DNA from: Limisphaerales bacterium
Lineage (GTDB): Bacteria > Verrucomicrobiota > Verrucomicrobiia > Limisphaerales > UBA11358
Assembly (NCBI GenBank): GCA_003139955.1
Contig: PLHK01000139.1
Location: forward strand, 67,258-107,315
Length of the DNA: 40,058 bases
Direction of reading: 5' to 3'
Shown: positions 24,152-31,007 of the stretch, one piece after another
Numbering within the stretch: position 1 is the stretch's first letter
Layout of the letters: each line of letters starts with the position of its first letter
Made by a program: the position numbers and the translations under genes
Notes under the pieces: model-generated
The model's input: only the letters and a program-made list of their open reading frames with translations
What the model was told of the DNA's origin: nothing
Database searches by the model: none

Positions 24152-25078
24152 TCAGAACACCATCGGCACGCCCTCGTCGAGAATTTTTATCTGCCGCGTC
24201 AGGTTTTCTTCCGCCGCGATTTCCATCAGCCAGCGCGGCGGCTCGGACAAATCCTCGAACGACAGTTTGAAAGTGCCGTAGTGCATCGGCACAAACCATT
24301 TCGCACCTAAATCCTTGAACGCCTGCACCGCCTGATCCGGCCCCATGTGGACTTTGCGGAAACTTTCCGGGTGATACGCGCCGATCGGCAGCAGCGCGAT
24401 TTCCGGCGCGAGCTTGCGGCCGATTTCCTTGAAGCCGTGGAAATACGCGCTGTCGCCCGCGTGATAGATTTTCCGGCCCTGATGCTCCAGCACAAATCCG
24501 CCGTAGCCGCGATGGCTGTCGTAAAGCGTCCGCGCGCCCCAATGCTTGCTCGGCGTGAACGTCACCTTCCAGTCGCCCGGCGAAAAACTTTCCCACTGCT
24601 CCAGCTCCACGACGCGCGTGAAGCCGAGGTTGTGCGCCAGGTCGCCGACGCCGCGCGGCATGATGCCGATCTTCGGATGCGGCAATCTGCGCAATGTCGG
24701 CTTGTGAAAATGATCGAAGTGCGCGTGCGTCAGCAGCACGAGGTCAATCGGCGGCAAATCTTTGATCTTCAGGCCGGCGCGCTTGATGCGTTTGAGCCAG
24801 AACAGCCAGTTCGCAAAATTCGGGTCGATCAGCACGTTCAAGTCTGTGAATTGAATTAAAAATGACGCGTGGCCGATCCAGGTGATGGCGACCTCGCCGT
24901 GCTTGAGTTTTGGGAAGACCGGGCGGCGCGGCTGGCCGTGGCGCGGCGTGAACCAGCCCTTCAAGATCATCTCGCGGAAAAATGTGGCGGGGTTGAAATG
25001 CTTCGCCGGCGTCAAGTCCTTGAACGAGCGCGGCAGTTTCCGGCGCGGCGCGGGGCGGCTGGATTTTTCTTTCGTCAT
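24152..25078 (-). CDS. MBL-fold metal-dependent hydrolase, NAPE-PLD/UlaG-like
   Basis: 308 aa. The metal-binding motif LLTHAHFDHF (HxHxDH, 118-123) is preceded by WIGHASFLIQF and LIDPNF. Downstream ligands are visible in SKHWGAR, IYHAGDSAYF and PMHYGTFKLSFE. ALLPIGAYHPESFRKVHMGP is typical of N-acyl-phosphatidylethanolamine phospholipase D-like enzymes, although the bacterial members have varied or unknown substrates. The N-terminal 50 residues are basic with no signal peptide. The ATG overlaps the outermost bases of the R1 repeat: the bases around the start codon (CCGATGACG) also occur in the other repeat copy. The next gene downstream follows after 19 bp. Confidence 0.88.
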   Translation of the reverse strand: MTKEKSSRPAPRRKLPRSFKDLTPAKHFNPATFFREMILKGWFTPRHGQPRRPVFPKLKHGEVAITWIGHASFLIQFTDLNVLIDPNFANWLFWLKRIKRAGLKIKDLPPIDLVLLTHAHFDHFHKPTLRRLPHPKIGIMPRGVGDLAHNLGFTRVVELEQWESFSPGDWKVTFTPSKHWGARTLYDSHRGYGGFVLEHQGRKIYHAGDSAYFHGFKEIGRKLAPEIALLPIGAYHPESFRKVHMGPDQAVQAFKDLGAKWFVPMHYGTFKLSFEDLSEPPRWLMEIAAEENLTRQIKILDEGVPMVF

Positions 25079-25182
25079 CGGCGATTAGACTTTAGCACCC
25101 GCCGCGCGTTCGACCAGTTTGAAAATTAAAATCCCGCGCAAATGGAGCGAAGGAAATTTGCAAAGCTGTCTAATTGTTAGGC
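25074..25182. repeat. R1 repeat, copy B, 3' flank of a small minus-strand gene
   Basis: About 109 bp similar (roughly four fifths of positions by eye) to 28900-29007. Shared landmarks in order are CATCGGCGATT, GCACCCGCCGCGCGTTCGAC, TTTGAAAATTAA, GCGAAG, AAATTTGCA, then GTCTA..TGTT.GGC. Its inner end covers the stop codon of the gene at 25177. The inner 35 bp also match 20417-20450. The minus-strand inner edge GCCTAACAATTAGACAG resembles the start of an attC site. Confidence 0.75.
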
Positions 25183-25632
25183 TGCGGCTTTTCGGCACTC
25201 GCGATAGGCATAAATAATCGCATAAATTAAAAATGGCAACTCCAGCACTAAATCAAACCAATACTCAATACTCGCACCTCGGAACAAATAAATAAGTGAA
25301 CGATGGCAAATGATATAAGCCGCAGCCATCACCGCAATGCCGCCCAAAGCAAGTGTGGCCGAAAGTCGCCGCCGCATCAAATACCAGCCGAGAATGCAAA
25401 GTGCCGCAACCGAGGCGTCCGCAAACGCGCCGCGCAGAAACCACCGCGCCGCATGTTGAGTGTCACCAATCAAGGCAAGCGTCGGTGCATAAAATGAATC
25501 AGTGTAACCGTGTGCAGCCTGCCTCGCATCCAACAGACATACGACGGCGGCAATTGCAAAAATCACGCCGAATGCCCACAACACAATTGCAGTTGGCATC
25601 CAACTAAAAAATGATCGTGTTTGCTGTTTCAC
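25177..25632 (-). CDS. Small membrane protein in a repeat-flanked island, unknown
   Basis: 151 aa from the GTG giving VKQQTRSFFSWMPT. An ATG at 25689 is also in frame, but the residues it adds are translated R2 repeat, so the shorter start is preferred. Four hydrophobic segments are visible: TAIVLWAFGVIFAIAAVVCLL, ASVAALCILGWYLM, ATLALGGIAVMAAAYIIC and LVLELPFLIYAIIYAY. No family was recognised. The stop codon lies within the conserved GTTAGGC boundary. AT-rich compared with both neighbours, and flanked by R1 (3' side) and R2 (5' side), exactly as the unrelated gene at 28995-29420 is. It is most simply cargo of a cassette-like element. Confidence 0.65.
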   Translation of the reverse strand: MKQQTRSFFSWMPTAIVLWAFGVIFAIAAVVCLLDARQAAHGYTDSFYAPTLALIGDTQHAARWFLRGAFADASVAALCILGWYLMRRRLSATLALGGIAVMAAAYIICHRSLIYLFRGASIEYWFDLVLELPFLIYAIIYAYRECRKAAA

Positions 25633-25634
25633 GG

Positions 25635-25683
25635 TTTTGACTTTGCTCCCGGCAAAATAATTTTTCAAGCGTTTTCGCTCCGC
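25635..25683. repeat. R2 repeat, copy 1, 49 bp identical to 29559-29607
   Basis: The two 49-bp copies are identical. They begin TTTTGACTTTGCTCCCGG and end AAGCGTTTTCGCTCCGC. A further ten or so bases to the left are similar but not identical (TGCTGTTTCAC against TCTGCTTCAC). Both copies lie at the 5' side of a small minus-strand gene whose 3' side carries R1. Reading the minus strand it opens with GGAGCGAA, which also occurs in R1-B in the opposite orientation. Confidence 0.85.
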
Positions 25684-25737
25684 ACTCATTTTCTTTCAAT
25701 TTGTGCCGCCAAGTCGTATCGTCCGCTCAAGCAAAAT

Positions 25738-28700
25738 ATGGAAATGATGCCCGTCATTATCTTGGTTGTTCTGGGAATTCCAATTGCTCTGGCCGGGTGG
25801 CTGATTGCACGCTCCGTCAGTGTCAGGGATCGTCTCGAGGAATTTTCCCGCCGGCTCGCCGAACTTGAACTTGAACTTTCCCGGCTCAAAAAGGAAAAGG
25901 AATCGGCAAAACCGGTTGCGCCAGCGCCAGCGCCACAACCGGAAATCTTCACTCCGGCTCCAGTTGCGCCACCGCAGCCGATCGTCACCGCGCCGCCGCC
26001 CGTCAGTTCGCTGCAACATCCGCCCGTCGCCACGCCGCCGCCGGTTTTCGTCGCACCCATCCGGTCAACGCCGACTCCGCCGGCCAAAACCAAGCCGCCT
26101 ATCAACTGGGAACAATTCATGGGTGTGAAAATGTTTGCCTACGTCGGCGGCCTTGCCGCTTTCATTGGCGTGGCGCTGGCGGTGAAGTATTCGTTCGACC
26201 ACAACCTCGTCTCGCCCGAAGTCCGCATGACGGCGGGTTTTCTCACCGGCATTTTTCTGCTCGTTGCCGGGACGATCATTCACCGCCGCCAGCAATATGC
26301 CGTGGGCGCACAAACGCTGTGTGCGACGGGCGTCGTCATTCTTTACGCGGTCACGTTCGCCTGCCATTCGATCTACAAATTCCCGTTCTTCGCGCCGGTT
26401 CAAACTTTTTTGGTGATGATTTTCGTCACGGCGGTGGCGTTCACCCTGGCCGTCCGGCTCAATGCCCTGGTCGTCGCCGTTCTTGGAATGTTGGGCGGAT
26501 TTCTGACGCCGATGCTGATTTCCACGGGCGAGGATAACCCGCTCGGTCTTTTCGGCTACATCGCCATTCTTGACGCCGGACTGATTTTTGTCGCGCTCCA
26601 TCGCCGCTGGTATTTTCTCACCGCGCTGGCCGCCCTTGGCACGGCCTGGATGCAAATCGGCTGGGCGGGTGATTTTTTCACCGTCGGAAAATATTTTGAA
26701 GGTGATAAAATTTTCGTCGCGCTGGGCGTGCTGTTTGGATTCAACGTGCTGTTTCTGGGCGCGGCCCTCGGCGCAAAATCCTGCCAACGGTCGAACCGAT
26801 GGTTCACCGGGGCATTGCTCGGACTCGCCGCCGTCGCCATTCTATTCACCGGTTGGTTTCTCACCTTCGCGTCGCTGGCGCAACAACCGTGGCTCATGTT
26901 CGGCTTCGTATTCCTGATTGATCTGGTCGTCGCCGCGCTCGCGTGGCTGGATGACGAGGCGGCCAACGCGCAGCCGGTGGCCGGACTCGGAGTGTTTGGA
27001 TTGCTCTTGTTCTGGACGGAGCAATCTCTTGACAGTGGCATGCTCAAGGCCGCGCTCGCGTTCTATTTCATCTTTGCGGTCTTTCATTCCGTGTTCCCGG
27101 TGGTGCTGCAACGCCAGCGCAGCCTGGCCGCGCCGCTCTGGGGTAGCCGGATGTTTCCTGCGCTTTCGCTCGCGCTGGTGCTGTTCCCGATTTTCCAGCT
27201 CGCGGACATTTCATTGGTCGTCTGGCCTTTCGTGCTGCTAGTGGACGTTCTGGCCTTCGTGATGGCCCTGGCGACGCTTTCACTTTGGCCGGTGCTGATC
27301 GTGCTCGGCCTGACACTCGCCGCGCTGGGCGAATTTATCTGGAAAATTCCGGCGGATTTGACCGGCCTGCCCGATTCGCTTTTGCTGCTCGGCACGTTTT
27401 CAATCATCTTCGTCGCCGTCGGAATCTGGCTGGCGCACAAGTTCAGCCCGAAAATTTTTGCCCCGGGAAGCAGATTTGGTGGCGGCTTTTCCGCGCCCGC
27501 CGACGTGGCGGCGCAACTTCCTGCGTTCGCCGTCGTCCTGCCGTTTCTACTGCTCATCATGGCCACGCTGCGGTTGCCGCTGGAAAATCCCTCGCCCATC
27601 TTCGGCCTAGCGCTGCTGCTGGTCGGGCTGCTGTTCGGGGTGGCAAAATTATTTTCACTCGACGGGCTGCCCGCCGTCGGACTCATCTGCGTGGCCGCGC
27701 TGGAATCCGCGTGGCACTTCAATCATTTCAACCCCGCCACCGCCACCGTGCCGCTGGGTTGGTATCTGGGTTTCTTCACGGCGTTCGCCCTGTTCCCGTT
27801 TTTATTTCTGAAACACTTTTCCGGCAAGGTTGTTCCGTGGGCGGCGGCGGCGCTGGCCGGCCTGCCGCAATTTTTCCTCATCCACCGGCTGGTGAAAGCC
27901 GCTTATCCGAACGACATCATGGGTCTGTTGGCCGCCGCGTTTGCGATTCCCCCGATGGTGAGCCTGGCAATCGTCCTGAAAAAAATCCCGGTTGAGAACC
28001 GGGCGCGACTGGCGCAACTCGCGTGGTTCGGCGGTGTCGCGCTGTTTTTCATCACGCTGATTTGTCCGGTTCAATTTAAGCATCAGTGGATCACCCTTGG
28101 CTGGGCGCTCGAAGGCGCGGCCCTGCTATGGCTGTTCCATCGCGTGCCGCATCCGGGATTGCCGGTTACGGGCGTCGGCCTGCTCGTCGTTGCGTTCGTC
28201 CGGCTCGCGTTCAATCCCGCCGTGCTCGCATATCACCAGCGCAGCGCCGCGCCCATCTTCAACTGGTATCTCTACACTTATGGCATCGTGACCGTCTGCC
28301 TGTTCGTCGGGGCAAAATTTCTCGCGCCGCCGCGCAACCTGGTTTTGAATTCCAACACGCCGCCGATTCTCGCCGCGCTCGGCACCGTGCTGGCGTTCCT
28401 GCTTTTGAACATCGAAATTGCCGATTACTTCAGTGAACCCGGCTCGACGCTGACGTTTCAGTTCAACGGCAACTTCGCGCGCGACATGAGCTATTCCATC
28501 GCGTGGGCGTTGTTCGCGCTCGTGCTGCTGGTCGTCGGCATCATGCGAAAAATTCCCGCGACCCGCTACGCCGCGATGGGTCTGCTCTGCGTGACCATCC
28601 TCAAACTTTTCTTCCACGACCTCGCGCGGCTCAACCAGCTTTACCGCATCGGCGCGTTCATCGGCGTGGCTGTCATCGCCATGCTCGCGTCGTTCGCGTA

Positions 28701-28761
28701 TCAAAAATTTTTCGCCGCCAGTCTGGCGGAAGATGAATCCAATGGTAAACCGCCGCCGTAA
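25738..28761 (+). CDS. DUF2339 giant membrane protein
   Basis: 1007 aa from the ATG giving MEMMPVIILVVLG; an in-frame extension upstream is translated R2 repeat and is excluded. An N-terminal helix is followed by a short coiled coil (LEEFSRRLAELELELSRLKKE), a Pro-rich linker (about 58-125), then the DUF2339 opening NWEQFMGVKMFAYVGGLAAFIGVAL, and more than twenty predicted membrane helices to the end. DUF2339 proteins are widespread and of unknown function; some are linked to envelope or motility phenotypes. The length is normal for the family. The C-terminus (ATRYAAMGLLCVTILKLFFHDL) matches the conserved end of the family. It stands alone on the plus strand. Confidence 0.9.
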   Translation: MEMMPVIILVVLGIPIALAGWLIARSVSVRDRLEEFSRRLAELELELSRLKKEKESAKPVAPAPAPQPEIFTPAPVAPPQPIVTAPPPVSSLQHPPVATPPPVFVAPIRSTPTPPAKTKPPINWEQFMGVKMFAYVGGLAAFIGVALAVKYSFDHNLVSPEVRMTAGFLTGIFLLVAGTIIHRRQQYAVGAQTLCATGVVILYAVTFACHSIYKFPFFAPVQTFLVMIFVTAVAFTLAVRLNALVVAVLGMLGGFLTPMLISTGEDNPLGLFGYIAILDAGLIFVALHRRWYFLTALAALGTAWMQIGWAGDFFTVGKYFEGDKIFVALGVLFGFNVLFLGAALGAKSCQRSNRWFTGALLGLAAVAILFTGWFLTFASLAQQPWLMFGFVFLIDLVVAALAWLDDEAANAQPVAGLGVFGLLLFWTEQSLDSGMLKAALAFYFIFAVFHSVFPVVLQRQRSLAAPLWGSRMFPALSLALVLFPIFQLADISLVVWPFVLLVDVLAFVMALATLSLWPVLIVLGLTLAALGEFIWKIPADLTGLPDSLLLLGTFSIIFVAVGIWLAHKFSPKIFAPGSRFGGGFSAPADVAAQLPAFAVVLPFLLLIMATLRLPLENPSPIFGLALLLVGLLFGVAKLFSLDGLPAVGLICVAALESAWHFNHFNPATATVPLGWYLGFFTAFALFPFLFLKHFSGKVVPWAAAALAGLPQFFLIHRLVKAAYPNDIMGLLAAAFAIPPMVSLAIVLKKIPVENRARLAQLAWFGGVALFFITLICPVQFKHQWITLGWALEGAALLWLFHRVPHPGLPVTGVGLLVVAFVRLAFNPAVLAYHQRSAAPIFNWYLYTYGIVTVCLFVGAKFLAPPRNLVLNSNTPPILAALGTVLAFLLLNIEIADYFSEPGSTLTFQFNGNFARDMSYSIAWALFALVLLVVGIMRKIPATRYAAMGLLCVTILKLFFHDLARLNQLYRIGAFIGVAVIAMLASFAYQKFFAASLAEDESNGKPPP

Positions 28762-28811
28762 TCAGTTTTTTTGTTTTTCATATCCAGCAAGTCTGCGGGT
28801 AAATTCCCCGC

Positions 28812-28910
28812 GTGAACAAACTGGCAGGGCAGCTTGGCAGATTTCTCCGCAAAAAAACCGGCGCTCGGCAAAAATGTCTTCATCGCCAAAAACGCCACCG
28901 TCATCGGCGA
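28812..28910 (+). pseudogene. Truncated duplicate of the gamma-carbonic anhydrase 5' end
   Basis: The GTG start and about 99 bp match the start of the intact gene at 29720 with about seven differences. Upstream, the TAAATT box and the 6-bp spacing to GTG also correspond to TAAAAT plus 6 bp at the intact gene. A seventh A in the run after CTCCGC (six in the intact gene) shifts the frame, and similarity ends at CATCGGCGA, where the R1 repeat begins. It cannot encode a working enzyme. The arrangement shows that the island between the two copies arose together with a partial duplication of its target. Confidence 0.85.
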
Positions 28911-29007
28911 TTTTACTCTGGCACCCGCCGCGCGTTCGACCCATTTGAAAATTAATATCGTGCGCGCTCGTCGCGAAGAAAATTTGCAGCCCGTCTAGCT
29001 GTTGGGC
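28900..29007. repeat. R1 repeat, copy C, 3' flank of a small minus-strand gene
   Basis: Homologous to 25074-25182 over its whole length (see copy B). Its outer edge is fused to the truncated gamma-carbonic anhydrase fragment at CGTCATCGGCGA. Its inner edge, minus strand GCCCAACAGCTAGACGG, lies next to the stop codon of the gene at 28995. Confidence 0.75.
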
Positions 29008-29420
29008 GGCGTTGATTGTGTTTTGAATCTCTGATCTTTTTCCACCATCTTCAAAACAGGTTCATCAACCAGTGATTCCATCTTCTCTTTCTCGGCTTCA
29101 TACCCATCAACACCGCCGGTGGAAAACAGCCCGCAGGAGGTATCAATTTTACCAAGGTAATTTGTGCCCTGATAAAATCGCACTTCATTAAGCAACATAA
29201 TGCCGATGGGTTCGCGTCGTCCTGCCGTATCAGTAATGCGCCTGGCTGTTGTTATGAGATGGACAATTTCGCTCACCTTGTCACCAGTGACTGTAATTTC
29301 AGGGTTAGATTGCCAACCCAAGACAACCCGATCGGCATTGGCGAATTGTGGAAGAACATGAGGATGTGCTGCTAATTGCCAGCGCTTAACAGCCAGCCAA
29401 CTCACCAATAATGCCAGCAA
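28995..29420 (-). CDS. Membrane-anchored small protein, start disrupted by an A6 tract; unknown
   Basis: 141 aa if translation begins at TTG 29420. The hydrophobic anchor, however, reads back in frame through TGLILIAG to a point one base out of phase with an ATG at 29452: ATG is followed by six A residues, and a seventh would give MKKTGLILIAGLLALL, a perfect N-terminal anchor. The gene therefore has a frameshift, slips during expression, or the sequence has an indel. The rest is a soluble domain (PEITVTGDKVSEIVHLI, LLNEVRFYQGTNYLGKID) with no recognised family. AT-rich, on the minus strand, flanked by R1 on its 3' side and by a TTAGGCGGCATTACG motif and R2 on its 5' side. Confidence 0.6.
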   Translation of the reverse strand: MLALLVSWLAVKRWQLAAHPHVLPQFANADRVVLGWQSNPEITVTGDKVSEIVHLITTARRITDTAGRREPIGIMLLNEVRFYQGTNYLGKIDTSCGLFSTGGVDGYEAEKEKMESLVDEPVLKMVEKDQRFKTQSTPPNS

Positions 29421-29719
29421 ACCGGCTATTAAAATGAGGCCTGTTTTTTCATGTCAATTAATAGACACCGAGAAGTCCGAATTTGTATATTTTTTCATAA
29501 TCGTAATGCCGCCTAATATTTTTTAAGCATTATATTTGTGGCCAATTCTGCTTCACTATTTTGACTTTGCTCCCGGCAAAATAATTTTTCAAGCGTTTTC
29601 GCTCCGCGCCAAAAACAGTTGCCGCGAAAAGTCGCAAAAATCACAAAAGAAATTTATTTTGCGCGTTTTGTGCTTTTTTGCGGCTGATTTTCACCGCCGC
29701 TTCGTGTTAAAATGTTCGC
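29421..29719. other. Intergenic region between island gene and gamma-carbonic anhydrase
   Basis: This stretch holds the disrupted start of the island gene (ATG at 29452), the minus-strand boundary motif ATTAGGCGGCATTACG (29517-29502), the R2 repeat (29559-29607), an A/T-rich run, and the -10 box TAAAAT (29708-29713) of the carbonic anhydrase gene, 6 bp before its GTG. No further gene was seen. Confidence 0.6.
29559..29607. repeat. R2 repeat, copy 2, 49 bp identical to 25635-25683
   Basis: Identical over 49 bp to copy 1 and in the same orientation relative to the enclosed minus-strand gene. After the repeat the two loci diverge completely, one leading to DUF2339 and the other to the carbonic anhydrase gene. 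Confidence 0.85.
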
Positions 29720-30274
29720 GTGAACAAACTGGCAAAGCAGCTTGATACATTTCTCCGCAAAAAACCGGCGCTCGGCAAAAATGTCTTCATCGCCAAAACC
29801 GCCACCGTCATCGGCGACGTGACGCTTGGCGCGCATTCCAGCGTGTGGTATGGCGCGGTGTTGCGCGGCGACATCAACCGCATCGTCGTCGGCCACCACT
29901 CGAACATCCAGGACAACGCCGTGCTGCACCTCGCGGACGATTTTCCGTGCCTCGTCGGCAACTGGGTCACCGTCGGCCACGGCGCGATCGTCCACGCCTG
30001 CACCGTCGGCGACGAAACGCTCGTCGGCATGGGCGCGGTGATTTTGGACGGCGCGATTATCGGCAAACAATCGCTCATCGGCGCGAAGGCGCTCGTGACG
30101 CAGGGAACAAAAATCCCGCCCGGCTCGCTCGTCCTCGGCGCACCGGCGAAAGTCGTCCGCAAATTGTCCAAGCAAGAACGCGCCGGACTGAAATGGTGGG
30201 CGGAAAAATACGTGGATAACGGGGCTTACTGTTTGAAGCACAAGATAAATGTCAGCGAAATCCTCTGTTCTTGA
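29720..30274 (+). CDS. Gamma-carbonic anhydrase family hexapeptide-repeat protein
   Basis: 184 aa from a GTG; the TAAAAT box 6 bp upstream suggests a leaderless mRNA. The protein is a left-handed beta-helix with hexapeptide units (VFIAKTATVIGDVTLGAHSSVWYGAVLRGDI is the typical opening, here split by turns). Candidate zinc ligands are His70, His87 and His92 in VGHGAIVHACTVG, the spacing seen in CamH/YrdA-type proteins. A C-terminal helix (RAGLKWWAEKYVDNGAYCL) matches the family. Such proteins hydrate CO2 or act as acyltransferase-like scaffolds; activity is uncertain without test. A truncated copy of its 5' end lies 0.9 kb upstream. Confidence 0.88.
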   Translation: MNKLAKQLDTFLRKKPALGKNVFIAKTATVIGDVTLGAHSSVWYGAVLRGDINRIVVGHHSNIQDNAVLHLADDFPCLVGNWVTVGHGAIVHACTVGDETLVGMGAVILDGAIIGKQSLIGAKALVTQGTKIPPGSLVLGAPAKVVRKLSKQERAGLKWWAEKYVDNGAYCLKHKINVSEILCS

Positions 30275-30307
30275 CATTTCCCATGTTGTCATACATGATG
30301 TATGACA
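30271..30307 (+). promoter_or_regulatory. vapBC promoter with overlapping palindromic operator
   Basis: TTGACA (30271-30276, perfect consensus), a 17-bp spacer, CATGAT (30294-30299), and 7 bp to the antitoxin ATG. A palindrome of two 10-bp arms, TGTCATACAT and ATGTATGACA, with one central base covers 30287-30307, spanning the -10 box and the start codon. This is the expected layout for autorepression by an antitoxin or antitoxin-toxin complex, and the mRNA would be leaderless. Confidence 0.6.
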
Positions 30308-30525
30308 TGGACGTAATTACACGGGATTTCATCAAGCGGTTTTCCCATTACAAACGCCAGGCCATGACCGGCTCGCCCGTCAAACTGGTGGACCGGAACG
30401 GTAGACGGTTTGTTTTCAAGATGGAAAAGCCTGCCGGGCATTTTGGCGCAGGCAAACATTTATCAAAGGGCATTCCACTCTCTCCCGAACCAATAGACAA
30501 ATCTGAATGGAAAGGCCTGGTTTGA
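30307..30525 (+). CDS. Antitoxin of a VapBC-type module
   Basis: 72 aa from the ATG giving MDVITRDFIKRFSHY; longer readings cover the promoter. It is small and basic at the N-terminus (FIKRFSHYKRQAM), followed by VKLVDRNGRRFVFKMEK, a short beta-rich segment, and an acidic Pro-rich tail. The position directly before a PIN-domain gene, the 4-bp overlap with it, and the palindrome over the promoter identify it as the antitoxin. It fits no standard VapB DNA-binding class that I can name (AbrB, RHH or Phd) with certainty. It would neutralise the toxin and repress its own promoter. Confidence 0.75.
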   Translation: MDVITRDFIKRFSHYKRQAMTGSPVKLVDRNGRRFVFKMEKPAGHFGAGKHLSKGIPLSPEPIDKSEWKGLV

Positions 30526-30938
30526 AGTATCTGCTGGATACCGCGCCGTGGGCCAACGATGTTCTGACTCCTGAAATTGTTCCAGCAAGGATTGAAAATC
30601 TCTTGGATAACTTGGAACATAAAGGGCTTTGCTCCATCAGTCTTCTCGAATGTGCCATTCTTCATCGGCGCGGACGTCTGCTAGTCAACGCCGCGTTGGA
30701 AGATTTTTTCAAACGCGGATTGGCGGCGGACATTGAAGTGTTGGAACTGACGCCGGAAATCGCGGCCGTGAGCAATGATTTGCCGGAGGATTTTTCCGGC
30801 GATCCGTTTGACCGGGTCATCGCCGCGACGGCGAAGGTGATGAATCTGACATTGATCACCTGCGATGCGGCAATTCGTGACGCCCGTTTTTGTAAAGTGG
30901 AATTTTATCCGTTCAAGCCTTCGCGGCTCAAAGCTTGA
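30522..30938 (+). CDS. vapC: PIN-domain toxin, VapC type
   Basis: 138 aa from the TTG giving LKYLLDTAPWAND, which overlaps the antitoxin stop as TTGA; an ATG 15 bp upstream is an alternative. The PIN acidic residues are visible: Asp in YLLDTAPW, Glu in SISLLECAIL, Asp in DPFDRVIAATA and Asp in LTLITCDAAIRDA. All four positions of the metal site are present, so it should be an active endoribonuclease; relatives cut tRNA or rRNA. The length is usual for VapC. The coupled translation ensures that the antitoxin is made first. Confidence 0.85.
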   Translation: MKYLLDTAPWANDVLTPEIVPARIENLLDNLEHKGLCSISLLECAILHRRGRLLVNAALEDFFKRGLAADIEVLELTPEIAAVSNDLPEDFSGDPFDRVIAATAKVMNLTLITCDAAIRDARFCKVEFYPFKPSRLKA

Positions 30939-30972
30939 CCGGCTGGAATTTCTTTTGCCCGTTCAACGCCGC

Positions 30973-31001
30973 TCGACAAAACATTTTTCCCGCGCCAGAC
31001 T
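30973..31001 (+). promoter_or_regulatory. Possible promoter of the 202-aa zinc-ribbon gene
   Basis: TCGACA, a 17-bp spacer and CAGACT, with 6 bp to the ATG. The -10 box is weak (three matches), but the spacing is the same as at other genes of the window. Confidence 0.3.
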
Positions 31002-31007
31002 GCCTGC

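Noticed and set aside
22895-24596. Open frames on both strands over the polytopic membrane and hydrolase genes
   Set aside because: Low-complexity Arg-rich shadows; the minus-strand genes have coherent helices and the HxHxDH motif.
25621-25737. Upstream in-frame extension of the DUF2339 gene
   Set aside because: It is a translation of the R2 repeat, which is also present at another locus, and precedes the natural ATG.
28800-29012. An insertion sequence remnant
   Set aside because: No transposase fragment, no target-site duplication of fixed length and no typical IS terminal inverted repeats were found.
15637-29517. A complete chromosomal integron
   Set aside because: No integrase gene, no attI and no contiguous cassette array are visible, and no complete attC could be drawn. 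Only half-site-like boundaries are reported.
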